A stretch of 20,667 bases of DNA, taken from NCBI GenBank assembly GCA_035302865.1, contig DATGSF010000130.1, positions 1 to 20,667 on the forward strand. Reading direction: 5' to 3'. Shown here one piece after another: positions 7,631 to 15,032 of this stretch; the first letter of the stretch is position 1, and each line of letters starts with the position of its first letter. The notes under the pieces were generated by a model. The model did no database searches, had not been told where the DNA came from, and was given only the letters and a program-made list of their open reading frames with translations. The stretch is from DATGSF01 sp035302865 (GTDB lineage Bacteria > Bacteroidota > Bacteroidia > Chitinophagales > Chitinophagaceae). Made by a program: the position numbers and the translations under genes.

Positions 7631-8390
7631 TTTGAAAATATTTTAAGCTTGCTTTTCCTTTTTCAAAACAGACATAGGAATTAAACTTAATCCAATCGCC
7701 CAAATTAATATAAACAGATTTATTATTACTCAATAAAAATTCTATGGGTAAATGTCTATGACCAAATATAAAATACTGTATAGGATGTCTTTTCAATTGC
7801 TCTTCGCAATGATGAATAATCCATTCTTTTTCTGACCCAAGAAAAACATTCTCTTTATCAGACTGATGTTTTGGACCTAATTGACTCAAATAAGAAGCTA
7901 GACCAATTCCAAAATTAGGATGAAATCTTCTATATATCCACTGTGCAAAAGAATTTCTCATTATGTATTTCAGAATTTTATATCCTTTATCTTTTGGACC
8001 TAATCCATCTCCATGTCCCACTTCTAAAAGGGTGTCATTGATTTTAATCAATTGCTCTTTATGACAAATCGTAGCATTAAGTTCTTCAACAAAATAATCT
8101 TTCATCCAAACATCATGATTTCCTGAAAATATATAGATAGGAATTCCTGCATCTGCATAATCCGCTAAGGCTCCTAAAAATCGTATATATCCTTTTGGTA
8201 CAACATGTTTATACTCCATCCAAGTATCAAACAAATCTCCTAATAGAAATAATGCGCCCACATCGGACTGAATAGTTTTTAACCATTGAACGATTCTTCT
8301 TTCTCTTCGTTGACTATTTTCAAGATTTGGAATCCCCAAGTGAAAATCAGAGGCGAAATAAACTTTTTTATCTGTTTGAATTTGTATCAT
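7620..8390 (-). CDS. lpxH: UDP-2,3-diacylglucosamine diphosphatase LpxH (calcineurin-like phosphoesterase)
   Basis: Peripheral inner-membrane metallophosphoesterase that splits UDP-2,3-diacylglucosamine to lipid X plus UMP in lipid A synthesis. The dimetal site is visible in order: SDFHLG (D15, H17), GDLFD (D52), GNHDVWM (N91, H92), the GHGDG motif (H126) and FGHRH (H211, H213). The Bacteroidota-like variant has GNHD rather than the GNRD of proteobacterial LpxH. The central insertion with basic and aromatic residues (about 130-200) fits the lipid-binding cap. Length 256 residues is normal. It heads a minus-strand unit lpxH-sixA-APH::RapZ-C-mpg. The ATG follows directly on the T-run of an upstream hairpin terminator, with a -7-like box just before the hairpin. 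Assignment to LpxH rather than another calcineurin-like enzyme is likely, not proven. Confidence 0.87.
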   Translation of the reverse strand: MIQIQTDKKVYFASDFHLGIPNLENSQRRERRIVQWLKTIQSDVGALFLLGDLFDTWMEYKHVVPKGYIRFLGALADYADAGIPIYIFSGNHDVWMKDYFVEELNATICHKEQLIKINDTLLEVGHGDGLGPKDKGYKILKYIMRNSFAQWIYRRFHPNFGIGLASYLSQLGPKHQSDKENVFLGSEKEWIIHHCEEQLKRHPIQYFIFGHRHLPIEFLLSNNKSVYINLGDWIKFNSYVCFEKGKASLKYFQNEE

Positions 8391-8423
8391 AAAAAAAGCA
8401 TTGGTAAATAAATACCAATGCTT
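8391..8423 (-). terminator. Hairpin terminator abutting the lpxH start codon
   Basis: A perfect 11-bp inverted repeat (AAGCATTGGTA at 8396-8406, TACCAATGCTT at 8413-8423) with a 6-nt loop. Read on the minus strand it is followed by seven T residues (8397-8391), and the very next bases are the lpxH ATG. It should end transcription of the TPR gene, and it leaves no ordinary leader between terminator and lpxH. Confidence 0.85.
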
Positions 8424-8424
8424 G

Positions 8425-8432
8425 CAAATTTA
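8425..8432 (-). promoter_or_regulatory. Candidate Bacteroidota -7 box for lpxH (TAAATTTG)
   Basis: Exact TAnnTTTG on the minus strand, 34 nt upstream of the lpxH ATG and only one base before the terminator hairpin. Transcription would start inside the first hairpin arm. No convincing TTG/TTTG -33 element is visible at 17-23 nt further upstream, so this rests on the -7 box and its position. Confidence 0.45.
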
Positions 8433-8436
8433 AGTA

Positions 8437-8472
8437 ATTATTATTTCTTTACATTAGAAGAGAAATAATAAT
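8437..8472. repeat. AT-rich 12-bp inverted repeat directly after the TPR gene
   Basis: ATTATTATTTCT (8437-8448) and AGAAATAATAAT (8461-8472) form a perfect 12-bp stem with a 12-nt loop, starting 4 nt after the TPR stop on the minus strand. There is no T-run behind it, so it is less likely a terminator than an mRNA 3'-end stabilising structure placed before the real terminator. Confidence 0.5.
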
Positions 8473-8476
8473 ATAA

Positions 8477-10111
8477 TTATTGCTGTTGAAAATATTTGAT
8501 TATTTGGTTAGCAAAAGAGTTTTCACTATCCAATTCTTTTACTTTGTTAGCATATTTTAATGCATTTTCTTTATCATCGTGATTATAATAATAAAAAGTC
8601 ACATATTGATAAGCTGTCATTAGTTCTTGCTCTGAATGCGTATAATTTTCATTTTCAAAAGCTAACCATTTTTTATAAGACTCCATAGCTTCTTTTCCTT
8701 TTGCTTCTGGATCCTTAGCAGCCTTTACTCTTGCTTGCCAATATAAAGCAGAACCTTCATCTGGAAACTTTTCACTCATTTTTTCAAATGCTTCTAATGC
8801 TTCATCTAAATTTTGAGCATAAAAATTCCAAACACCCCACCAATAATAATCTAAAACTTTTGCTTCTCTCTCTTCTAATTCAACAATGTTTTTATAGTAA
8901 GCAGCAGCTTTAGCATACTCTTTCTCATCTTTAAAGAAATCAGCTAATTCCTTATAAATATCAGCCTTTTGATTATCGTTTTCCAATTCTATTTTTGACA
9001 AGTAATTATCAACTTTATCACGGTATTTCTTTTCTTCAGAAGATACAGGAACCTCTTCACCTTCTTCAACATTTGCTTGAGCTTCTGATTTTAATTCATT
9101 AGCTAGTTTTGTATAAATTTTCGCAGCATAGATATAGTCATTGTTAATATATTCATTCTCAGAAGATTTTTCAAAGAATAAATTCAAATTACGTTCTGCC
9201 GCTTTAACATCACCTTCTTCAAAAGAGGTATAGGCTACAATTCTATACATATAGGGACGAACATGTCCTTCTGCTATAAGTTCTTCCATTTTTTCTTTTG
9301 CTGTTGCAAATTCTCCAGCTTCATAAAGAATATTAGCATGTTCTATTTTATCATCTACAGATTTATCCGATTTGGCTAAATACTCTTCAATATTTTCTAA
9401 AGCATATTTATAGTTACCTGCTTTTTGATATGCTTTTGCTAGGTCTCTATAAGGCAATGGATTTTCAGGATCTGCATCTTTAGCTTGATTATAAGCATTT
9501 AATGCATCTGAATATTGCTGTGCAACATACCATAATCTACCAATTCTAGAATAAGCTAGTGAGTTACTCCCTCCTAATTCAACAGCTTTTTCATAATTTG
9601 TCATTGCATTACCACCTCCAGAAGCTAACTTCATATAAGCATCTCCAAGAGAAATATACAAATCTGCATTTTTTGTTTGTCTTTCTAAAGCTGACATATA
9701 CCAGCTTAAAGCTAAAGCAACATTACCTCCTTCAGTATAAGTAATAGCGTCAGCCGCAACACTTAATTTTTCCCATTCTCTCTTTTTTGCTTTATCTACT
9801 ATTCCTTCCAATAGTGTTTGAGCTTCTTCCGGTTTATTTTGCAAATATAAAATTCTAGCTTTTCCAGCAACATTATAATAATGATCATTTTTACTAAAAA
9901 CCTCATTGGCTTTATTCAAATCATGTAATCCTATATAAGACAAACCTAAATAGTAATTTGCCTCATCATTTTTTTCTGCATGGGAAGATAGTATATTCTT
10001 TGCAGTTTCGAATTTTTCATATTGATACATCTTAATACCCTCATCAACTGATTGAGCATATAATTGCATTGAAACAGCTGCTGTTGTTATTACTGCGATT
10101 ATTTTTTTCAT
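8477..10111 (-). CDS. Periplasmic TPR-repeat protein
   Basis: A 544-residue exported protein: the N-terminus has two Lys, a hydrophobic stretch and a signal peptidase I-like site (LYA before Gln20). The rest is almost wholly helical tetratricopeptide repeats; typical units include residues around ANYYLGLSYIGL, ADLYISLGDAYMKLA, SLAYSRIGRLWYVAQQYSDAL, PYRDLAKAYQKAGNYKYAL and a C-terminal group around AKAAAYYKNIVELEE and ALYWQARVKAAKDP. TPRs are protein-binding scaffolds; nothing catalytic is seen. It follows the PstS-like lipoprotein gene by 28 nt and is the last gene of the aminotransferase-PstS-like-TPR unit. In many Bacteroidota such a TPR gene and a PstS-like gene sit with exbB/exbD/tonB, suggesting a link to an energised outer-membrane process, but those genes are not in this window. 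Confidence 0.82.
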   Translation of the reverse strand: MKKIIAVITTAAVSMQLYAQSVDEGIKMYQYEKFETAKNILSSHAEKNDEANYYLGLSYIGLHDLNKANEVFSKNDHYYNVAGKARILYLQNKPEEAQTLLEGIVDKAKKREWEKLSVAADAITYTEGGNVALALSWYMSALERQTKNADLYISLGDAYMKLASGGGNAMTNYEKAVELGGSNSLAYSRIGRLWYVAQQYSDALNAYNQAKDADPENPLPYRDLAKAYQKAGNYKYALENIEEYLAKSDKSVDDKIEHANILYEAGEFATAKEKMEELIAEGHVRPYMYRIVAYTSFEEGDVKAAERNLNLFFEKSSENEYINNDYIYAAKIYTKLANELKSEAQANVEEGEEVPVSSEEKKYRDKVDNYLSKIELENDNQKADIYKELADFFKDEKEYAKAAAYYKNIVELEEREAKVLDYYWWGVWNFYAQNLDEALEAFEKMSEKFPDEGSALYWQARVKAAKDPEAKGKEAMESYKKWLAFENENYTHSEQELMTAYQYVTFYYYNHDDKENALKYANKVKELDSENSFANQIIKYFQQQ

Positions 10112-10139
10112 AAAATTTATCTGAGTTTAAAATTAAAAT

Positions 10140-11063
10140 TTAAAGAATTTCTACTGGTCTAATTATTAATTGACTTCGCAAAGGTACAAACATTGCCTTT
10201 TTAAACAATAACTGTGCCGGTTCAGAAGCTAAAAAATTTGCAAAGCCTGTACTTGGCACTTGTCTATTATCTCTATTAATAAAATAAATCGAGCGAGTAA
10301 AAGGATATTCATCCAATGCTAGATACGCTTGATAGGGTAAGACAAACTTATCCAAGCTATCATTGTAAATAGGAATCATATTAATATCATTCCTAAACTC
10401 TGGCGTATGCATTTTAGACTCTTCGTCGTATAAAAAGTTTATTGATAAAAAACCAATTGTATTTTTATTGTTATTTACATAATCAATTATTTCCTGATCT
10501 GTTCCTTGACTATAAATATTTTCACCAAACTCCTCATTGTCCAAAACCTCCTCTTTTAAAAATCGAGCAATAGCACTTTTACCAGAATTGATTATTACAT
10601 TATAATCTCTAGAAAATTCATTTTTTAAAATACTCTTGATTTGAGAAACTGTAAGAAAAGAATCCTCATTTTCAGGATGACCTATCACTGCTATTGCATC
10701 TTTGGCTACCGCTAAAGACTTTAATTTAAATCTATTTTTCTCAGCATAAGCATTCTCTGACTCCTTTATATCTCTAGTTATAACAGCTATTTTTATCCTA
10801 TCTTGCATTAAGGATTCCATTATATTATTCTCATAATCATAGGACATCTCGACTTGTACCTTGGGGAAAGAAGAGTCATAAACCTTTACAATCTGAGACA
10901 TAACCCCTTCAAGCCCTTCATCAATTCCCAAATACAATTCTCCTTCAACTTGACTAAGCTTCGCTTTTTTTTCCTTAGTGGCACTATCACAAGAATTTAA
11001 AAATGTTATAAAGCCTATGGAAAGCAAAACTATTATTACATAAAAATATTTTCTCATACCCAT
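10140..11063 (-). CDS. PstS-like periplasmic substrate-binding lipoprotein
   Basis: A 307-residue lipoprotein: basic start, hydrophobic segment and lipobox FLNSC with the lipidated C25. The mature part resembles the phosphate-type periplasmic binding-protein fold (PBP-like domain): GELYLGIDEGLEG near the N-terminus, KIAVITRDIKESE, AVAKDAIAVIGHP, the LTVSQIKSIL segment and TIGFLSINFLYD. This order matches PstS relatives, but the pstC, pstA and pstB transporter genes are absent and the ligand is unknown. It is sandwiched between the aminotransferase (29 nt upstream) and the TPR gene (28 nt downstream), so the two exported proteins probably act together. An alternative start is Met3, with no effect on the lipobox. 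A role other than phosphate uptake is more likely from context. Confidence 0.8.
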   Translation of the reverse strand: MGMRKYFYVIIVLLSIGFITFLNSCDSATKEKKAKLSQVEGELYLGIDEGLEGVMSQIVKVYDSSFPKVQVEMSYDYENNIMESLMQDRIKIAVITRDIKESENAYAEKNRFKLKSLAVAKDAIAVIGHPENEDSFLTVSQIKSILKNEFSRDYNVIINSGKSAIARFLKEEVLDNEEFGENIYSQGTDQEIIDYVNNNKNTIGFLSINFLYDEESKMHTPEFRNDINMIPIYNDSLDKFVLPYQAYLALDEYPFTRSIYFINRDNRQVPSTGFANFLASEPAQLLFKKAMFVPLRSQLIIRPVEIL

Positions 11064-11092
11064 TAGAGTGTTTAAAATTTATTTTCCATAAA

Positions 11093-12286
11093 TTATAAGG
11101 CATTGTATGCTTTTAATCCCGCTTCAAGGCAGTCCATTGCTTCATTAATTCGCTCTTCATTTAAAACATATGCTAAGCGCACTTCAGAGGAACCCAACCC
11201 TTCAGTGGCATAAAAACCATTCCCTGGCGCCATCATTATAGTTTTATTATTATGAGAAAACTCAGAAAGCATCCATTCACAAAACCTCTCAGAATCATCA
11301 ACTGGCAGAGAAGCCATCACATAAAATGCTCCTTTAGGTTCTGGACATACGACACCCTCAATAGCACGCAATCTTTTAACTAAAACATTTCTTCGCGACT
11401 GGTATGATTTTAATACCTCAGCAAAATAATCATCAGGCAACTTTGTCGCTGCTTCAGCCAATACCTGCTCCAATGTTGGAGGTGAAAGTCTTGCTTGTGC
11501 AAACTTTAATACAGCTTCATAAACAGCTGCATTTTTAGTAACTAAGGCTCCTATCCTTGCACCACAGGCAGAATATCTTTTAGAAATAGTATCTAATAAA
11601 ATCGCATGTTCATCTAAGCCTTCTAAAGATAAAACTGAAGTGTGCTTTAATCCATCATAGCAGAACTCCCTATATGCTTCATCTGAAAAAAGAAACAAAT
11701 CATATTCTATACATATATCTCTTAATACTTTTAGCTCCTCTTCGGAGTACATGTAACCTGTTGGGTTATTAGGATTACATATCATAATCCCCTTAGTTCT
11801 AGCTGTTATTGAACGCTCAAACTCTTCAATTGGTGGTAAAGCAAAACCTGTTTCTATTGATGAAAATATAGGAACAATATTCACTCCTGCTGCTCTAGCA
11901 AATCCATTATAGTTAGCATAAAAAGGTTCTGGCACTATTATTTCATCGCCAGGATTCAAACAAGCATTAAAAGCGAATGAAATAGCTTCAGACCCCCCAG
12001 TTGTAATAATAATTTCATCAGGACTAACTGAAATATCATTCTTTTTATAATACATTGCTAATGCTTCCCTATAGGATGCAAACCCTTGACTAGGGCTATA
12101 TTCTAATACTGTTTCATCAAAATTTCTAACAGCATCTAAAATAGCTGGAGGAGTTTCAATATCAGGTTGCCCTATGTTTAAGTGAAATACTTCTACTCCT
12201 TTAGCTTTAGCTTCATTTGCAAAGGGATTTAATTTACGAATTGGCGATGGCGGCATTTCTTGTCCGCGTAAAGATATTTTTGGCAT
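11093..12286 (-). CDS. PLP-dependent class I/II aminotransferase, aspartate-aminotransferase-like
   Basis: Cytosolic fold-type I aminotransferase (397 residues) that moves amino groups between an amino acid, probably aspartate or a similar one, and 2-oxoglutarate. The PLP site is complete: TTGGSEAI phosphate-contacting loop, NPNNPTG (171-177), SDEAY with D202 and Y205, the Schiff-base lysine K236 in TISKRYSACGARIG, and R370 in SEVRLAY that would bind the substrate carboxylate. Substrate choice within the family cannot be read from the sequence. It is the first gene of the unit continuing into the PstS-like and TPR genes, at 29-nt spacing. Two TAnnTTTG boxes lie upstream, at 12336-12343 and 12291-12298; the first gives a normal leader, the second would give an almost leaderless mRNA. 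Confidence 0.92.
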   Translation of the reverse strand: MPKISLRGQEMPPSPIRKLNPFANEAKAKGVEVFHLNIGQPDIETPPAILDAVRNFDETVLEYSPSQGFASYREALAMYYKKNDISVSPDEIIITTGGSEAISFAFNACLNPGDEIIVPEPFYANYNGFARAAGVNIVPIFSSIETGFALPPIEEFERSITARTKGIMICNPNNPTGYMYSEEELKVLRDICIEYDLFLFSDEAYREFCYDGLKHTSVLSLEGLDEHAILLDTISKRYSACGARIGALVTKNAAVYEAVLKFAQARLSPPTLEQVLAEAATKLPDDYFAEVLKSYQSRRNVLVKRLRAIEGVVCPEPKGAFYVMASLPVDDSERFCEWMLSEFSHNNKTIMMAPGNGFYATEGLGSSEVRLAYVLNEERINEAMDCLEAGLKAYNAL

Positions 12287-12290
12287 GTTG

Positions 12291-12298
12291 CAAAATTA
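12291..12298 (-). promoter_or_regulatory. Second -7-like box close to the aminotransferase start (TAATTTTG)
   Basis: Exact TAnnTTTG on the minus strand with only 4 nt between it and the ATG. If used, the mRNA would be nearly leaderless. No -33 element is evident. It may be a chance match in AT-rich DNA. Confidence 0.25.
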
Positions 12299-12335
12299 AT
12301 AAATACTTTTCTATTTTTAACTTTAAATCAATTTA

Positions 12336-12343
12336 CAAAGTTA
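12336..12343 (-). promoter_or_regulatory. Candidate -7 box for the aminotransferase unit (TAACTTTG)
   Basis: Exact TAnnTTTG on the minus strand, 49 nt ahead of the aminotransferase ATG and overlapping the batE-like stop codon. Placement fits a promoter for the aminotransferase-PstS-like-TPR unit; the -33 element is not recognisable. Confidence 0.4.
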
Positions 12344-13048
12344 CAGAGTTTTTAATGCATTTCGTGGCACTTCAATTTCTTCACCTAAAGTATTTTTTAT
12401 TATCATGCTATTATTTTTGTCATGCACAATTCGAACCGATAAAGCTTTGGGCCAAAAAACCTCATTTTCCTTTCTTAAATCCCAGGTTTGATTTTCTATT
12501 AAAATGCCATCAGGGAGCTTATTAAATTGATACTGTTGCCAAATTAATTGTAAGAAAGTTGCACTTATTATAGTTAACAAGCCGATTTGTACAAACAGTT
12601 TTACGTTTCTTTTGCCTTTGTATACAAAACGCATAAAAGCTATAACTAGGCTTAAAGTTAAAATAAAATAAAACAAGGAATTCATGCTAAACAAGCTTCC
12701 GTTTTTAGTTGTCAAGCCCCATGATTGCTTATGTTCTATATGAGACAATCCTAAGTTATTATTTACTTTTTCCAAAGCTTCTAATAACCACCTATTGGGG
12801 CCATATAGCTTTTGAGCAGTTAATAAACATAGCTTAGCCTCTTCATATTCCTGCAATTGATAGTTAATCCAAGCAAGATGACTATAATATTCGAGGTTCA
12901 TTTCTATTTTTTCTCTTGATTCAAAATATTTTTTAGCTTCACTATATTTTTTGCTTTCCATCAATGCTATACCTTCATCCCAGGTTGTAGCAAACATCTG
13001 GATTGAAATGCCAAATAAAATGAACAATACAAATATTATTCTCTTCAT
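12341..13048 (-). CDS. batE: BatE-like TPR membrane protein
   Basis: A 235-residue exported membrane protein directly behind batD (3-nt gap). It has a signal peptide (cleavage probably after FAT near residue 22), a short TPR region (about residues 22-95, WDEGIALMESKKYSEA and YSHLAWINYQLQEYEEA), two hydrophobic membrane segments (about 122-142 and 150-170), and a C-terminal domain of about 60 residues that looks like a small beta fold, ending in VPRNALKTL. This arrangement and the place after batD fit BatE of the Bacteroides aerotolerance (Bat) operons, whose biochemical role is unsettled. Family membership is inferred from architecture and context more than from conserved residues. It ends just before the promoter region of the aminotransferase gene. 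Confidence 0.7.
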   Translation of the reverse strand: MKRIIFVLFILFGISIQMFATTWDEGIALMESKKYSEAKKYFESREKIEMNLEYYSHLAWINYQLQEYEEAKLCLLTAQKLYGPNRWLLEALEKVNNNLGLSHIEHKQSWGLTTKNGSLFSMNSLFYFILTLSLVIAFMRFVYKGKRNVKLFVQIGLLTIISATFLQLIWQQYQFNKLPDGILIENQTWDLRKENEVFWPKALSVRIVHDKNNSMIIKNTLGEEIEVPRNALKTL

Positions 13049-13051
13049 TTC

Positions 13052-14965
13052 TTACATTTTATTTTTTAAATATTTTTGTAAAATAACCATAGAGTTCTTG
13101 GCTTTTTCTAATACTTCCTCCATAGATTCCACATTGGCAATTGGACTGTACAATGCTCTTTCACTAATCTCAATAACCTTATCTATCTCATCCCACTTTT
13201 CATAAGGTATATTTTTACTCAAAAGTGCTTTCTTATATGTTTCTTTATTTAAATCACTAAAAGGAATTGAAAGTTTTTCACTAATAAAAAGTAATAAAGA
13301 TTTAGAAATCTCCTCATAAAACAATTTCTCCTCTTTATTTTTCATATAATCTGCTGCTACACTTAAACGTTTCCACGCCTCCTTATCTATATCTCTTATT
13401 CCTTCTTTTTTAAATGAGAAATGTTTAATTTTTGAAGAATTAAAAGAAGCAATTAAAATAATAATAGGCAATAACAACCACCATAAATTTAATTTACTGA
13501 TTGGCTTACTCTCCTCATTTCCTTTAAATATAGAAAGCCCCTGTTCTCCGCTTAAATTATTTTCATCCAAAACTCCAGTAAAGTGTATCTCTTCTTCTTC
13601 CTCCTCAAAGTAAACATATTTTTCTTCTTGATAATCAAAACTAGCATCTTCTGGAATCAAAATCCTATAACTTCCTTCTTGTCGTGCATAAATTAAATAC
13701 TCAAATTCAATTTCTCCTTCCAAACCACGAGAGGTCAATTCATAATTATTAAGCCGTTTGGGTTTATTAATATCCAAGCTATTATCAGATTGAATTTTAG
13801 GAGCTGTTATTAAAGCAAGATTTCCTATTCCTTTATATCTTATTTTCAATAAAACAGGTTCGTTTATATCCACTTCACTATTCTCCAAAATAATTTCTCG
13901 TGTTATTTTTCCAACCGATCCAGAATAGTTTACACTTTCTCTTTTTAATTTTGGTAATTTCTTTACATGTATGGGAATTGGTTTGTTTTTTATAGTAACA
14001 TCTACACTTTTCTGTGTAACAAAACGATTTCCCCAATTATCGGTTATTAAATCAGCAACATAAGCTTGTCCCTTAGCTACTGCTTCATCTAAAATTAGCG
14101 AACCTGTCAATTGTGGATAAAGTACTGACTTTTTAACTGTAAAAACATTATACTCTTTACCATTTACAATTTCTTTTTTAGGTGTTATCTGTGATGGCAA
14201 CTCAAAATCTTCAGACCAAAATCCATTCAAATCAGGTAAATCATGCAGTTGAACATTCATCTGCAAACGAGAATATAGCTTATAGCTAACATATAAAGGC
14301 TCTCCTTCATACAGTTCATTTTTATCAACTTCTAATTTTAAAAATATATTCTCATTGAGTTTGTCTTCAGTAAATTCTCGGTAGTCTAATTGCTGTTGAC
14401 TAGGTCTAGATTCCCCAAAAAAATCCTCAATAGCCCTTCGCATCCTTTCTTCCATCTCTACAAAGTTGTCAAAAAAGGGATCATCGAAAAAAGGGTCATC
14501 AAATGGATTTCTTCTTCTCGATTGTCTTTGATTATTTTTTCTTAATGAACCCGGCTGTACATGAACTTGTACTGAATTAGAGTGGTATGTCTTGCCTTCG
14601 TGCTGCACAAGTGCAGCAGGTATTTTTAAAGTGCCTTCTCTTTTGGCTTTTAAAACATAGGAATAAGATACTTTTTCGCTAATTGTAGTTTTCCCGTTAA
14701 TATTTTGAATTTCCCTGGATACAGAACTTAAAGGTCCGTTTATAATTTCAAATTCAGGAAACTTCACTTCGGGTATACCTACATTTTTAGAAAAATTTTC
14801 TAATGTTAAGGTAAAGACTATTGCATCATTTATTCCTATAGGATTTTGATCAACCTCAGCACGAAATACTTTTTCCTGTCCAAAAACCTGAAAACAATAT
14901 ACTAAGAATGCTAATAATAAATAAAAACACTTAAAAATAGGTAATCTAATATTAGAACTCCTCAT
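13052..14965 (-). CDS. batD: BatD-like protein (aerotolerance-related membrane protein)
   Basis: A 637-residue protein of the BatD family. It has a signal peptide (site after VFG near residue 29), then a long periplasmic region with repeated beta-rich domains: the first begins FRAEVDQNPIGINDAIVFTLTLEN, a second near LKLEVDKNELYEGEPLYVSYKLYSR, a third near ILENSEVDINEPVLLKIRYKG. One transmembrane helix (about 494-509, WWLLLPIIILIASF) is followed by a cytoplasmic helical tail of about 125 residues. Between domains 1 and 2 lies a charged, aromatic linker with the repeat DPFFDDPFFDNF (about 157-168). BatD normally acts with the vWA proteins BatA and BatB and the MoxR ATPase; these genes are not adjacent here. 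pduO is 67 nt upstream, batE 3 nt downstream. Confidence 0.87.
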   Translation of the reverse strand: MRSSNIRLPIFKCFYLLLAFLVYCFQVFGQEKVFRAEVDQNPIGINDAIVFTLTLENFSKNVGIPEVKFPEFEIINGPLSSVSREIQNINGKTTISEKVSYSYVLKAKREGTLKIPAALVQHEGKTYHSNSVQVHVQPGSLRKNNQRQSRRRNPFDDPFFDDPFFDNFVEMEERMRRAIEDFFGESRPSQQQLDYREFTEDKLNENIFLKLEVDKNELYEGEPLYVSYKLYSRLQMNVQLHDLPDLNGFWSEDFELPSQITPKKEIVNGKEYNVFTVKKSVLYPQLTGSLILDEAVAKGQAYVADLITDNWGNRFVTQKSVDVTIKNKPIPIHVKKLPKLKRESVNYSGSVGKITREIILENSEVDINEPVLLKIRYKGIGNLALITAPKIQSDNSLDINKPKRLNNYELTSRGLEGEIEFEYLIYARQEGSYRILIPEDASFDYQEEKYVYFEEEEEEIHFTGVLDENNLSGEQGLSIFKGNEESKPISKLNLWWLLLPIIILIASFNSSKIKHFSFKKEGIRDIDKEAWKRLSVAADYMKNKEEKLFYEEISKSLLLFISEKLSIPFSDLNKETYKKALLSKNIPYEKWDEIDKVIEISERALYSPIANVESMEEVLEKAKNSMVILQKYLKNKM

Positions 14966-15032
14966 AAAATTTAAAATTTCACACTAAATACAAAACGAAA
15001 ATATCTACTTTTTCTTATGTAATTAAGCCAGT

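Noticed and set aside
10140..11063. Phosphate ABC transporter operon
   Set aside because: Only a PstS-like binding lipoprotein is present; no permease or ATPase gene follows, and the neighbours are a TPR protein and an aminotransferase.
12217..12525. A 102-codon + strand open frame spanning the aminotransferase start and the batE end
   Set aside because: It crosses two convincing minus-strand genes and a promoter region and has no family features.
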